Assembly: GCA_028622995.1 (NCBI GenBank)
Contig: JAJQJQ010000071.1
Location: 248,001 to 312,000 of the forward strand
Reading direction: 5' to 3'
Length of the DNA: 64,000 bases
From: Panagrolaimus kolymaensis
Lineage: Eukaryota; Nematoda; Chromadorea; Rhabditida; Panagrolaimidae
Shown one piece after another: positions 23,810-35,127 of the stretch. The notes under the pieces are model-generated. The model did not search any database. It was given only the letters and a program-made list of their open reading frames with translations, and was not told the DNA's origin. Positions within the stretch are counted from its first letter, which is position 1. Every line of letters starts with the position of its first letter. The position numbers and the translations under genes were made by a program.

Positions 23810-25235
23810 TGATTGAAAGTTTATTAGTCTTTAGACATCAACAACCACAATGCCACCACAAAGATAATATACTTTTGATAACCAATTCGCTACGATACCG
23901 TAATCTTAAAAACCAAAAAAAGAAGTTTCTCACGATAATGCACTTTTTAGAAATAATTAAGAAAATTAATAATAAAAAAAAGTTGTTCAACCAAAAAATT
24001 TAGTTTTTTAACCTTTGCTCTAAAAAACAATGAGTTTATGTAAGTATGAATGTACTAATTTTCAAATATTTTGTATTTATTAATTTTTACTAAAACTTTT
24101 TTTACAAATTTTGATTGTTCTCAAATGTATTAAACAAACAATGAATAAGTAAGTAAGTAAGTAGGCGTATGTGTAATCTAAGTTTTTTATCCTTAAAAGT
24201 TTAAAACTTTTTTTAAAAGAAAAACATTAAACTTAAGATTTTTACAACAAAAAAAAGTATCGGACATCCGTCGAGATAATTCTTTTTTTTTAAAACAAAT
24301 TTGTAAAAAAAAAGAAGAAAGGTTGCTTGCAAAAATTATTGTTTTTTGACTATAATTCTTTAACGACTTTTTTAATATCATTTTTTATTTAAAAAAAAGA
24401 GAGATTTAAATTTAAAATAATTATGCAAAAGCATAAAAAAGATATAATAAAAAAGAAAGTGTCTTAAATTAGTTTTGCTCTTTATTTTTTTAAATTGACT
24501 ATAATCCCATAAATGCATAAAAAAAGCGAAGGCGACCAAAAAAAGAAGACATGGATGAATGGAACTTTTTTTTGTCCTTCCAAGATTAAGAAAACACAAT
24601 CGGATTTGCAAAAACATGGGATTTAATAAAAGCATCTCATAAAAAAATACTAAAAATGGAAATTTTATAATTTTTTATTCTTTAATTATTATTAGTTGCT
24701 ATTTTATTTTCTTATTTATCAGGGATGTTGTTTCTATAAATGGTAAAAAATAATTAATTTTAATTTTAAAATTTAACGATTATTGTTGCAAATAAACATT
24801 TGTTTTTAATTTTAATTTAATCTTTAATGTTTTTTTCACAAAATTAAAAGTAGCAAAAACATAAAGAGAAAATCATCGAAGCAAACAATAATTTTTAAGG
24901 ACTTAACTTATAGAAGAAACGGAGGGAAACAACCTTTTTAAAAAGCATGGGACTTTTTCCCAAATAAAAACAAATCAAAATAAAAGCTATTCTTAAAATA
25001 TATGTATTATTCTTTGGACCAAAACATAAATAAAGAAAGTCAAAGATTTGGTTAGTTGGTTCCAGCATTTTTACTTTTCAGGAAATGGATTGGAAAAAGA
25101 CCAAATTTAAAAAACTTTATAAAAAGGAACCAAAGTTGCACCGAAAATAGCAACTAAAACAAACTTTTAAAGTGCATGAATGAGAATATTTAAAAAATCA
25201 TAAATCAAGCAACAAAAAATTTCCCAACAAATTAA
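23810..25235 (+). repeat. Direct repeat A, copy 2
   Basis: Second, diverged copy of 14690-16070 in the same orientation, with the same GTAA microsatellite (about 24148-24163) and the same terminal AAATCATAAATCAAGCAA. It ends a short distance before the orphan exon at 25287, so the repeat boundary lies next to a gene end. Confidence 0.8.
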
Positions 25236-25286
25236 ACCTTAATTTTTAATTTTCATCTTCTGCTGGTCGACTACTTTTTTTGTTAG

Positions 25287-25465
25287 TTTATTGTGTTACT
25301 AAAAAGAATAAGGATCCTCCACCACATCCAATTCCATATGGCGCTGCTGGTCCACAATTTCAATTTATTGGTTCTGTTGGTCCACCGCTACCTTATGCTC
25401 AACCTACTGCTGTTGTTGCTGAACCTCCAGCTGCTAAATGTGCTGATAATGCTACACCAGCTTAA
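25287..25465 (+). CDS. Orphan terminal exon with a proline-rich tail (partial gene or pseudogene)
   Basis: After a T-run/TTAG acceptor (AG at 25285-25286) the frame reads YCVTKKNKDPPPHPIPYG and continues as a Pro/Ala/Gly-rich tail to TAA at 25463-25465, with an AATAAA signal near 25620. Codon composition and the poly(A) signal suggest the true 3' end of a gene. No upstream exon was found; the upstream sequence is direct repeat A. The frame also stays open some distance upstream through LLFLLVYCV, which could be the end of a membrane segment. The family is not recognised. It may be a gene cut off by the duplication. Confidence 0.4.
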
Positions 25466-25741
25466 TATGTTTAAACAAAAGAAAGCTTTTATTTGTTTTT
25501 TACATTCATTATTTTTGCAATATTTTTAGGCTTCTAATTTCAACAAACTGCTCTTCTTCTTCTTATAATTTTTTTTGATTTTGATTCATAATTGCTTTAT
25601 ATATGTTTTAACTTTGATCAATAAAATAAACTATAAACAAAATTTGTGTAAAAAACATTTTCGTCGGGAATATAATAATTATTGTGAAAACACATTTATT
25701 TTACATACAAACAAACAAAGAAATTATAACAAACACAAAAA

Positions 25742-27258
25742 TCATTTGAGTTTAATAAGTTGAAGCTTGTTAACCAAATCATGAACATCACCATCGAGAT
25801 ACTCTGAAATTTCAATTCCAATTGAAGTAGCAATATCGCGTACAAAATCAGACGAAGCATCACAACGAAATTTGACATTTGAAATATTGTTGGAGGTTGA
25901 AATTCGAGTTAAAATTCTCATATCACAAAGTCGATTAATCATTCGTTCAATATCAGATGGGATTCTTTCGTTTTCCTTGAGATTACTGTTGAAAATAAAT
26001 GATACAACACCCATAAGTCGAGTAAGAGTAAAAGGCTGTGGACCAATTTCATGAAACTTGTTGGGTTCGATGTTCTTTACAGCTGTTCTCTTTCTTCCTT
26101 CTCGTTCCTAAAAACATAAACTTTACAGAAGCACAAACTTTGATGGAAACATACCATGTTAAAGAATCTCATATCAGTTGATTGACGATTGAAGCTGCAA
26201 CAAAAAGCTGCGATCAAGATAAATTTCGCATAGTGAGGAATGGATTCCATTGCTTCTTCTTTTTTAACATCTTTGAATGGCGTCGTCGTCGTTTTTGTAG
26301 ATAAAAGTCGAGATACATTGAAGTAATGCAATTCAGGATCAAGATTTCGAATCATTTGTTTTACAATATCACGATTATATCCTTCAATTTCTGGATCAGT
26401 TATTCCATCGCACATTCTTCCAATATGACAAATCTAAACACAAGAGAGATAAATAAAATATGAGAGGTACTGAAACATACCAAAGAATAAAGCTTGGTAG
26501 TGTCCGTCGTGTTTTTCTCAAAAGTTTTACAGCATTGTTTTATAAATTCTTTACAAAATCTTTTACCATTTTTAGCTATCATCCTTTCTTGTAAACGAGT
26601 AACAGCTGCTACACAATTTCGATCGCTATATTCCATTGAAATGCATAAAGGTGAAACAGCTGTCGAATTTGAAAACATCATTGACCAAGGAATGGTTGAA
26701 AGAGTTACAACTTGAACATACTTTTTAAACTAAAAATAAGATGTGAAGTAATTTTATAAAATCAAAGGATAAATGTTTACCATTTCATCACCAAATCCAC
26801 GAAACAAATCAGCAACGATGGTCGATTCTTCAATATCTTGTAAAACTTCAGAATGACGTAAACATAAAATAAGTTGTTGAGAAAGATTTTCATTATCTTC
26901 ATAAATAACTCCATGAAAGTATTTCAAAAAATCTTCTTTGTTTTTAAAAGTTGATGGTTCCTCCAAAGAATAATATGCTTCAATGATAACAAAAAATAAG
27001 TCTTTCGGTGATTTATCGATGAATAAGCAGCTTCCAGGATTAACGATGAAACCCGTCTAAAAAATGAAATTGTAAAATTACTTGAATGAAAAAATAAAGG
27101 CCACTTACTTCTTGGTTTTTAGATTCAACTGTGAGTTTCTCAATAAAATCATTTTGACCTTCAGCATCAGAACATCTAACATGATAATGTCGAAGGGTTG
27201 ATGAAGGAATAGGATTGAAAATGGTTTTAAAGATAGTATTCAAAGTTGTCGTCGTCAT
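25742..27258 (-). CDS. ORC5: Origin recognition complex subunit 5
   Basis: ORC5 is a subunit of the complex that binds replication origins and loads the MCM helicase with CDC6 and CDT1. Five exons on the minus strand (27258-27109, 27056-26781, 26729-26481, 26433-26155, 26107-25742), all phase 0, encode 439 residues (human 435). The ORC5 C-terminal region is clear: IPHYAKFILIAAFCCSFN followed by TDMRFF, then GPQPFTLTRLMGVVSFI, and a winged-helix end. Upstream, YVQVVTLSTIPWSMMF matches the strand after the Walker B position of the AAA+ fold. No P-loop (GxxxxGK[ST]) is visible near the N-terminus, and at the Walker B position the sequence is LCLRHSEVL without the usual acidic residue. Introns are 47-52 nt and all end in TAG. 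The nucleotide-binding site therefore looks degenerate, while the length and C-terminal region look intact. Confidence 0.88.
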
Positions 27259-27388
27259 GATAGAGAGAAATTTTGTAAGCTACTAAAACTTGCTTGGCTT
27301 TTGAATTTACCTAAATTTCAGCGAAGGTTAAATTTTTCCAGCATTTTTTTGGCGCTTTCAACCCTTTTTGCCAAATATCACTTTCAAA

Positions 27389-27488
27389 CAAGGCTGTCAA
27401 GCGGCCAGCTAACTCTAACTTTAGCCGATTTCACTTCGGCTAGTTTTAACGGGGGCTAATTTTTTTTGAACCAAAGTTGACAGCCTTG
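27389..27488. repeat. Small foldback element, 100 bp
   Basis: The ends CAAGGCTGTCAA (27389-27400) and TTGACAGCCTTG (27477-27488) are perfect inverted repeats. The interior contains a second pairing (GCCGA..TCGGC, about 27424-27440) and is GC-richer than its surroundings. It looks like a very short MITE or structured repeat. It lies about 130 bases upstream of the ORC5 start codon. Confidence 0.6.
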
Positions 27489-27664
27489 CTTTCATAGATT
27501 TTACACTTTCCTCTAAAACTGCTTATGATTTTTAGAATTTACACGAACCATTAATTATGTTAAGATGAAGTTTCGCATTTTGACGCTTATGTTATAGGTT
27601 TAATTTTGTAATAACTATTTTGCGTGAATATTTTATTTATTCCAGATTTTTCGATGCATTTTTA

Positions 27665-27780
27665 ATTGTAACAAGTGATTGTGCAACTTTTCTTCGGAGA
27701 AAAAGTTTGTATGGAATTAAAAAATTTAAAAATGTTTAATGTTTCAAAAAAGGAAGCTTCGTCGACTTTCGTGGAAGTTA
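27665..27780 (+). repeat. Direct repeat C, copy 2
   Basis: Diverged copy of 20405-20525 in the same orientation. No gene is recognisable in it. Confidence 0.7.
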
Positions 27781-29930
27781 GAAAATTTTTAATGGAGGCG
27801 AATAAAGCAAAGTTTTTTGTAGTGGTATTCATTTTAAATATATCTTGGGATGTTTCATTGTTTCAAACAAACAAACAAAAAAATTGTTGTGTAAACAAAA
27901 TCACAAGCCGTAATAGAATATACATATCTTATTTATTAACTCTGATTCACCACAGATGAGAATACATATGTTTGACTTCCAAAAATTAACAAACATCGAA
28001 CAAAAAAAATATTCCTTTTCTTACTAATGCGATATCATAAAAATTTTATAAAATTAACTGAAAAGCAAGTAGCATATAAATTTTTTGGGCTCATAACTTG
28101 TTACATCTGATAAAGTAATGATAGAATATTTGCTTTTAATAAGGGAATGCACTTTGCATAATTTTATTTTTAAATTTCGATTAAATTCTGCTTTTTTTAT
28201 TACATAAAATAAAATCGGTTCAGATATGGCAGGTTTTAATATGGTAAGATTATTTGTAAAAAAATTCTTCTATGATGAAGTGATGGATAATTTCAATTTT
28301 ATATTTACCTAAAAATGAAGTTGCTCATTTTCTTTTTATAAAAGCTTTTATTATCAGCTTTCAAAAGATAAAAAAAAAGTAATTAAAAATTCAAAGAAAA
28401 AATTCGAAAATAATTTCTGCACAGAGAAAAAGAATAAAACCAAACCAAGAAAAATGGTTTTTTCATCTGACACATGGAATTTGTAATAACTTAAAACTAA
28501 AGAGAGAGATTTCAAATCAATTTCTCTTTAATACGTCAAAAACAAAAAAACACAAAAAAAAGAAAAGAGAATAACAAATCTTGCCCTTTAAGGGTGACAC
28601 TAAAAATCGAGTGTGCCTGAATGGCGAAAATAAATTAATTAAAATTTGAGCCAAATACGCGACTATAAGTGTTTTTATGCCATGCGTATTTTTATATCGA
28701 TCTTGAATTCTTTTTTGATCAAAGATTAACTAAAGCATTGCAAAATTAGAATGTGATAAGATTCAGGTTCAATTGCATTCATTTTGTTTTTGACGGTTTG
28801 TTTTAAAAATAAAAAAAATATGTTAGTGATAAACAAAAAAGAAGAAAGAAATAAATCGTCATTTTCTTGATTTCTTTAATAAGTTGTGTTATACTTTGCG
28901 ATTTCGAGGCACAACATTGTATTGAAAACATTCTTCGAACTTCGCCATAACAAAAATAATGGCTTTTTTCCGCCTTTCGTTAGACAATGAAAAAAAGAAG
29001 ATTTTATGTTTTTCTCAATTTTAGCTATTCTAAGCAAAATATATTTTTTGAATTTATTTTCACTAAACTTTATTTGATTCTTTTATGAACAAACAAACTC
29101 TATTTTTAGAAACAATAACATCAAACATTTTCGGTGCATTTGATCGGTCAAACTTATTCTCTTTTTTTTATCGGAAAAACGGACTTCCGTCCTTTCGAAA
29201 TTCGAATGTACTCAATTTTTTAATTGAAAGCAAAGATTGAAAAAAGTTCACAAAATGACGTATGTAATTTTTTTTTTGTCTTAGTAAAAAAATAGTTTCA
29301 TTGACGCAGAAATAAAAATCAAATTTTAATTGTGTTATTGGTTTTTTTTATTTCATTGGTCACAAAGTGAAAAGACAGAGAACATTGGTCTTTTTTTCAA
29401 AATATATTTGGTCATGTCTACAATATTGGAGCACAGTGATTTCATAAAAAAACAAATAATTCGCTAATCACAGCTACCTCTTGTTTGTTTATTTACACTT
29501 TTTTCGAATTTTTGATTCACAGTATTCAAAAAAGAATTTTATTTCACAAGAATATCAGTCGCATTCATACTTTGTTTAAAAATAGTAATTTTAAACTGTA
29601 AACATACCGTAAAAAACACAACATTTATTACATCATTCTAAAAATCAAAAAACTTTTCTTTTCAAAATTAGTTTTTTTGATGGTTTCTTTTTCAAGCAAA
29701 AGAAGAAATTTTTCGTGTCTTTGAACATTGATTTGTTAAAATTCACTGAAGCTCCTCTGGAAATTCATTCCTTTCCACCGTATCTTTATTAATTTTTCCA
29801 AAAGCAAAAAATCATTTATTATTTTTTTTTCAATGAACAAAAATCATTTGTTTTTTGTATTTGATAATCCGTGGTGGCCGGAATTTATTCTTATTTTATT
29901 TTAAGCTTCGAATTTCAAGAAAAGTTTTGG
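27781..29930. other. A/T-rich intergenic region
   Basis: About 2.1 kb without a convincing gene. Only short local inverted repeats (for example CCCTTTAAGGG near 28586) and homopolymer runs are visible. Confidence 0.35.
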
Positions 29931-29934
29931 GGCA

Positions 29935-30170
29935 AATTTTTTGAATTGACATCAGCGAACGGAAAACGACTTCTTTTCATTGTTAAAAGATTTACACTTT
30001 TATACATATTTTTTAAATTAAAATTTGCCCTCGCATTTTTATTACTTTTTTAATCGTATCAAAAAATAGGATAAAAAATATCTCGTCCGGATGCTTCTTC
30101 TTTTTCTTCAACGATGGCAAAAATAGGGAACCCACGTCGCTTTATTTTTAAAGACATTGAAATCTTTGAT
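29935..30170 (+). repeat. Direct repeat B, copy 2
   Basis: Matches 16085-16320 from the GAATTGACATCAGCGAACGG motif onward. It overlaps the 3' end of the minus-strand ORF at 30059-30328. Confidence 0.75.
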
Positions 30171-30328
30171 CCACGTGGTGGAAAATTTATTCCCACAGGC
30201 ATCAATCTCACCGTTTGACAAATTCCACAAGAGCTAATTCCATCTGGAAGAATTTGTTGAACTGGAGTTGGCAAATTTGGTGAAGGTTGAGAAAAGTCAT
30301 CATTTAATTTAGGTCAATCTTATTAAAG
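30059..30328 (-). CDS. Hypothetical ORF, possible gene 3' end
   Basis: On the minus strand an open frame of about 88 codons (first ATG/TTG-like starts near 30274) encodes a protein-like sequence with a Cys pair (SSCGICQTVRLMPVG), a basic stretch (SLKIKRRGFP) and an acidic end (EEKEEASGRDIF). It stops at about 30059-30061. No family is recognised and no upstream exon was found. The diverged copy in repeat B at 16200-16320 has lost the frame, so at least one copy is a relic. Confidence 0.35.
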
Positions 30329-30804
30329 TAAACGACATTTTTGAGAAAAATTAAAAATTAAACTTTACCTTATTTAATTAAAATCAATTCTTACATAAAT
30401 ATAAAGGAAAGCTTTGCACTAAAATAATGTGTTTTTGTTTTGTTGGTTTAAATTTTTCATTCGATTTAGAAAATCAATTTTAATTACTATTCAAAACCAG
30501 ATAATAAGCAACATGCTTTTGATTCGATATACAATCATAAAGCATTTACATGAATGAACTAAAAATGAAAGAAGTTACATGAATTACAAAATATAACGTT
30601 TTCATTGGCAAAAAGTAAGCTTTTTGCAATGATTGAAAACGATAGCCTTCAAAAATTTTGAAGATTCCTATGTTTTTCCATTTTCATCTTTGACTATTTT
30701 TTCTTCTTCTCTTTTTTTTACTCCATTACTCCGCGTATTTTTTTATTATTATTCTAAAATTTTACTTTTCAGTGTTAACCTTGTTAGCTTAGTTCTCGTT
30801 CGTC

Positions 30805-31856
30805 ATGTCGTCTAATCGTTCAACTGCTGGTGGTATGCATGTAAGTTACTATTCTTTTGCTCAAAATGATTTTTTAAAATTTTTTTCTTTTTTAGGATAG
30901 ACAAGAATCTTCAACTCCAACACCCGCTGTAAGAACAATTCCGTTATTAATTGAAGGAACTGAATGTGTCAAAGCTGCAAAATACAAAGAAGCATTAGAA
31001 ATGTATACTCAAGCCATTGAAATATTGCCTGATCCACTTTGGTACTCTCGTCGTTCAGATCTCTATTATATGATTCGACGATTTGATGAAGCTTTAAATG
31101 TAAGAATATTTTCATTTTATTATTATGATGCATTGTAATTATTTTAGGATTGTCGTACTGCTCTTGAACTTGATTCGAAATGTGCTTTTGCTTATAGTCA
31201 GTTGGGTTTAATATTTAAAGATCAAAAACGTTTCGATGATGCTATAGTTAATATAAAGAAGGCTGTTGAACTTGATCCTGATTATCAAATATTTAAAGAT
31301 GATCTTGCTCATGCAATGCAAGAAAAGCTTAAAGCTGTGAGTTAATTTCTTTTGACTAGAATTGCATTTTGATTCGTCTAATTTTTTAGGCGAAGCAAGA
31401 ATCCTTTCCTCCAACACCTGAAGCCATTGCCAAAGCTAACGCTCTCAAAGAAGAGGGAAATGAATACATGAAATCCTTTAAATTTAAAGAAGCAATCAAC
31501 AAATACATGGAAGCCATTGCATTGAAGAATGATCCTGTCTTTTCTTGTAACCTTGCGGCAGCATTATGTCGTGTTAATGACTATTTTAATGCTCTTCTTG
31601 TGAGTAAACTTATTTATTATCGTTGAATAAAACATTGTAAACTTTTTAGCATTGCGCCGATGCTATTTTACTTGATGACAAATATGCTAAAGCTCATGGT
31701 CGTATGGGATTCATCTATTCGTGTTTGAATTTTTACAATTATTCTGCTGAGTCTTATAAGAAAGCTCTTGAATTGGATCCAACCAATGAAAACTATAAAG
31801 AAAATCTTGCTCTAGCTGAAGAAAAAGTTCGTGAAGAAGCCATTCAACAACCATAA
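30805..31856 (+). CDS. TPR co-chaperone-like protein with two TPR domains (SGT/STI1-like)
   Basis: Five exons (30805-30840, 30896-31099, 31148-31336, 31390-31599, 31650-31856), every intron in phase 0 and 48-55 nt long, encode 281 residues. After a short Ser/Thr-rich start come two three-repeat TPR units of about 110 residues each. The second (ALKEEGNEYMKSFKFKEAI ... NLAAAL ... KAHGRMGF ... YKKALELDP) resembles the TPR domain of SGT and Hop/STI1 co-chaperones. It keeps the Lys/Asn/Asn/Lys/Arg positions of the carboxylate clamp that binds the EEVD tails of Hsp70 and Hsp90. The first unit (LLIEGTECVKAAKYKEALEMY) keeps the TPR fold but lacks these clamp residues. No SGT dimerisation domain, Gln-rich tail or STI1 DP domain is present, so naming it SGTA or STIP1 would go too far. 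A poly(A) signal AATAAA lies at 32034-32039. Confidence 0.85.
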
Positions 31857-32264
31857 AACTGTTTTATTATGCATATTTTTCTTTAATGTTTCCGTTGTTT
31901 TTTGAGCTTTATGTTTCTTTGTTGTTTTGTTGATGTGAGCATACTTTCTTGTTAATTTATTACTTTTTTTGTTTTGTTGTGAAAACCTTTGTGGTTATAC
32001 GTTATATTAAAATGTTACAATTTTTTGTTTTATAATAAAGATTTACAAATACTTTTTGATGGCTAAAAACGCTAATGCATAATTCTTGGATGTAATAAAA
32101 TCACCTCAAAGAAAGAACTTTTTGAACCTTGTTATTATTTTTTTTCATATGTCTAAGAAAATCAAAAAATGTAACAAAAAAAATACAACTTTCGCTAGCA
32201 TCAGGATTTTTTTCTCCCAGAGTTGGTGGAGTTATTGCTTTTCACTTAACGACTAAAAGAAACT
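31857..32264. other. 3' UTR of the TPR gene and spacer up to IR1
   Basis: Contains the probable polyadenylation signal at 32034-32039. The remainder is A/T-rich sequence without features, up to the IR1 boundary at 32265. Confidence 0.4.
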
Positions 32265-33259
32265 ATCATATAATGGAGAAATAAAAAAAATAAAAAGGAG
32301 GGAACTGGGTTCGATGTAACTCAATAAACGTCTGGAAATCTTTTTTTGGATACAATAAAAGTTGTTAAGCATGAACTCAATAAAAGCCTGGAAATCTTTT
32401 AAAACAATATTAAGTCAATAAACGTGGAGAAATCTTTTTTTAAACTACAGTAACTTTTTTTTGGTACACCCAGTTCAACGGCGGCTTTAAAAAAATTTTG
32501 CCTTTCATTTTAAAGAATGGATCTCTTTTTGATGAACCAGTTTATCTGATTTTTTATTTAAATTTTTCTTCCATAGCTATTATTTAAGAAATTTAAAGAG
32601 GCTTTTATTATAGTTTATGATTTTTAAGGTTAAGCAAGGTGGCAATGTGAAAATTTGTTTATTCTTAAAACTTTTTTTCCTTCTTTATTATTTTTTTTGA
32701 TTGAAAAGAAAACTCACAACGCGAATTTTTTTTGTCAATTGTTGTTGATGAAGAAAAACAAAGAAGTACATCGTTTTTAACATTTTAAATTATTTTTTGT
32801 TACTAATATTGAATATAGGCAAAGATATTAATATTTGTAATATTTAAGCACATAGTAATAAATATCTGCTTTAAAACACGGCAAATCTGAGTAGAGAAAA
32901 CTCGAAGAAAAATAATTTGCTTACTTAATGCTTAGATTTTTAGAAACGCTTATATTTATGTAAGGAAGACTTACGAAAAAATAAATTACTATTGCCCTCA
33001 AATTGTTTTTTATTTTTTCCTCAAAATTTTTTTAAAGCCGCCGTTGAACTGGGTGTACCAAAAAAAAGTTACTGTAGTTTAAAAAAAGATTTCTCCACGT
33101 TTATTGACTTAATATTGTTTTAAAAGATTTCCAGGCTTTTATTGAGTTCATGCTTAACAACTTTTATTGTATCCAAAAAAAGATTTCCAGACGTTTATTG
33201 AGTTACATCGAACCCAGTTCCCTCCTTTTTATTTTTTTTATTTCTCCATTATATGATTT
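32265..33259. mobile_element. MITE-like foldback element, copy 2
   Basis: Inverted copy of the element at 13557-14553, with the same 238-bp terminal inverted repeats. Its inner flank (AACT before ATCATATAATGG) differs from that of copy 1 (AAGTT after CCATTATATGATTT), so the shared sequence ends two bases beyond the CATATAATGG end. Confidence 0.85.
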
Positions 33260-33296
33260 CCTTGTTTTTATTGAATTTTTGAAAAATAAAGCTTTA

Positions 33297-33318
33297 ATTG
33301 CTCTCTTACGAGAGCAAT
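33297..33318. repeat. Short hairpin next to the MITE (right IR1 arm)
   Basis: Inverted copy of the hairpin at 13498-13519: the same nine-base arms and four-base loop. Confidence 0.7.
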
Positions 33319-34072
33319 AAAAGCTCTTCACAACCCTATCCATGAATAGCTAAATATTTAAATTTATCCTAATTTTTATGCAAATTTTCCATAACAAATC
33401 CAAGTGTTTTCAAAAATAACAAAAATCATCCGGTAAAAATGTTTCAGTTTTGCAACAACAAAGTTTTTTTTTAATAAAAAGTAAAGGTTGGCGACAAGAG
33501 CTAATTTTTTTTGTGGATAAACAGCGAGAAAACAGATAAACTGATACTCCATTTACAAATAAAAAAGAAAGAGACAAAATTTGTTTTCAACAAAAAAAGA
33601 AAATTTAATTCACGGCTTTGCTTTATTTTCAAAGAGTGGTTTTTACCCAAAAAAAACAAAAAAAAAGAAAAAGGTCAAAAAATAATGTTGTTTGTTTAAA
33701 AATCTTTCTCCAAAAAGCGACTTTAGGAAAAAAAGACACAACTTTTTTAAAGGTTGCAATAAGAAGATACAAAGACATGGAGAGATGAAATTTAGGAATC
33801 TGCTTCAGAAAAAAGCTAATATTCTTCAAAAATTAAAAATAAAATAACCAATGATACTAAATTTATTTCGATTATTTAGAGTGATATAAAGCCATAGGCC
33901 AATTATTAACTCAAAAAACAAAAAATAGCGCGAAAAAAATATTTTCACCTTCGCACCTCCATCTATTTTCGTTTTTAATTTAAAAAAAAAGGTTGGCGGG
34001 AAAAGCTAATTTTTTATTTTGGATAAAAGGTGAGAACACAGAATCGTCTTTCTTTAATGAAAAAAAAACATT

Positions 34073-34357
34073 TTGATTGAAATAGATGGTATGTATGTTG
34101 ACCCACTTGCTAAAACCAAAATTAATAAGCCGAAAAAGCGATCGTTCACGGTTACTGGATTATCAGAAGTAAAAATGTTTAATTTTAATTGGATTTTAAT
34201 AGCCGCTATTGAAAAGAAACCTAAGTTTTATATTACTTGGGTAAAAACAAACTCAGGCTGGAGAACCATCAACGGTGCAATTATTGATAAAAAACCAAGC
34301 TTCACACCTTCTATCACTAATTATTGTTTACTTTTGTATAAACGCGATGATGAATAA
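34073..34357 (+). CDS. Hypothetical ORF inside IR1 (right copy)
   Basis: Same 94-codon frame as at 12459-12743 on the opposite strand, unchanged at the protein level. As the two arms are near-identical over their whole length, the lack of change says nothing about selection. No family is recognised. Confidence 0.35.
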   Translation: MIEIDGMYVDPLAKTKINKPKKRSFTVTGLSEVKMFNFNWILIAAIEKKPKFYITWVKTNSGWRTINGAIIDKKPSFTPSITNYCLLLYKRDDE

Positions 34358-35089
34358 TTATTTTTTTAATGTTAAAACTTTGCTTTATTTTATTTTTCTT
34401 TTTGTGTTAATAATTTTTTAAACATTATGATAGCTTTTTTATTTTCACAATAAATAAAATATTTATATACAATGCATAATTCTTTTTAATGTTATTACAA
34501 ATAAATCAAAAATAAGAAAAAATGATCCATTTAAAAATTAAAAAAAATTAATTTTTCGATATTTTATGCAAATTTCCAAATGTTACCCTTCGTAGGCCAA
34601 AATTGAATAGCTAAAAATTGCATGGTCCACAAATAAAAAAAAATTGGAAGAATCATAATTTTTTCGGATACATCAAGCATATCGGGTGTATTTTGGTATA
34701 TCGGGTGGATCAAGCATAAAAAATAATAACCATATACAAAAAAATAAAGAAAATGGTTATTTGTCAACTTTCGTAAGCCTTTGTAGTTGTTTGTAACAAT
34801 TTTGTAAGCATTTGACAGCTTTTTCATTTTCCATCTGACCAATGCATGCATGTACCATGCGAGGGACACACGCAGGGACGGACACACGGAGAAAAAAGTG
34901 GGTGACACATTTTCGAAAGATTTGAATTACGAAATTTTTTTTTTGACTATACTGTTCTTACTAGATATACTAATTCGACTATCCGAAACCCGATTCTCTA
35001 AGCAAAATAAAAAACGGGATGGAAACCCTACGCAGAAAGCGGGCCACAAGTTGAAAAAGTGATGCCTTGCGTCAACGAAAACCCAGTTC

Positions 35090-35127
35090 GCGCCAGCCAC
35101 CGAAGCATTCGCAGCGGTGGCTGGCGC
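35090..35127. repeat. GC-rich hairpin at the outer end of IR1 (right)
   Basis: Inverted copy of the hairpin at 11689-11726, again three bases inside the boundary of the repeat. Confidence 0.85.
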
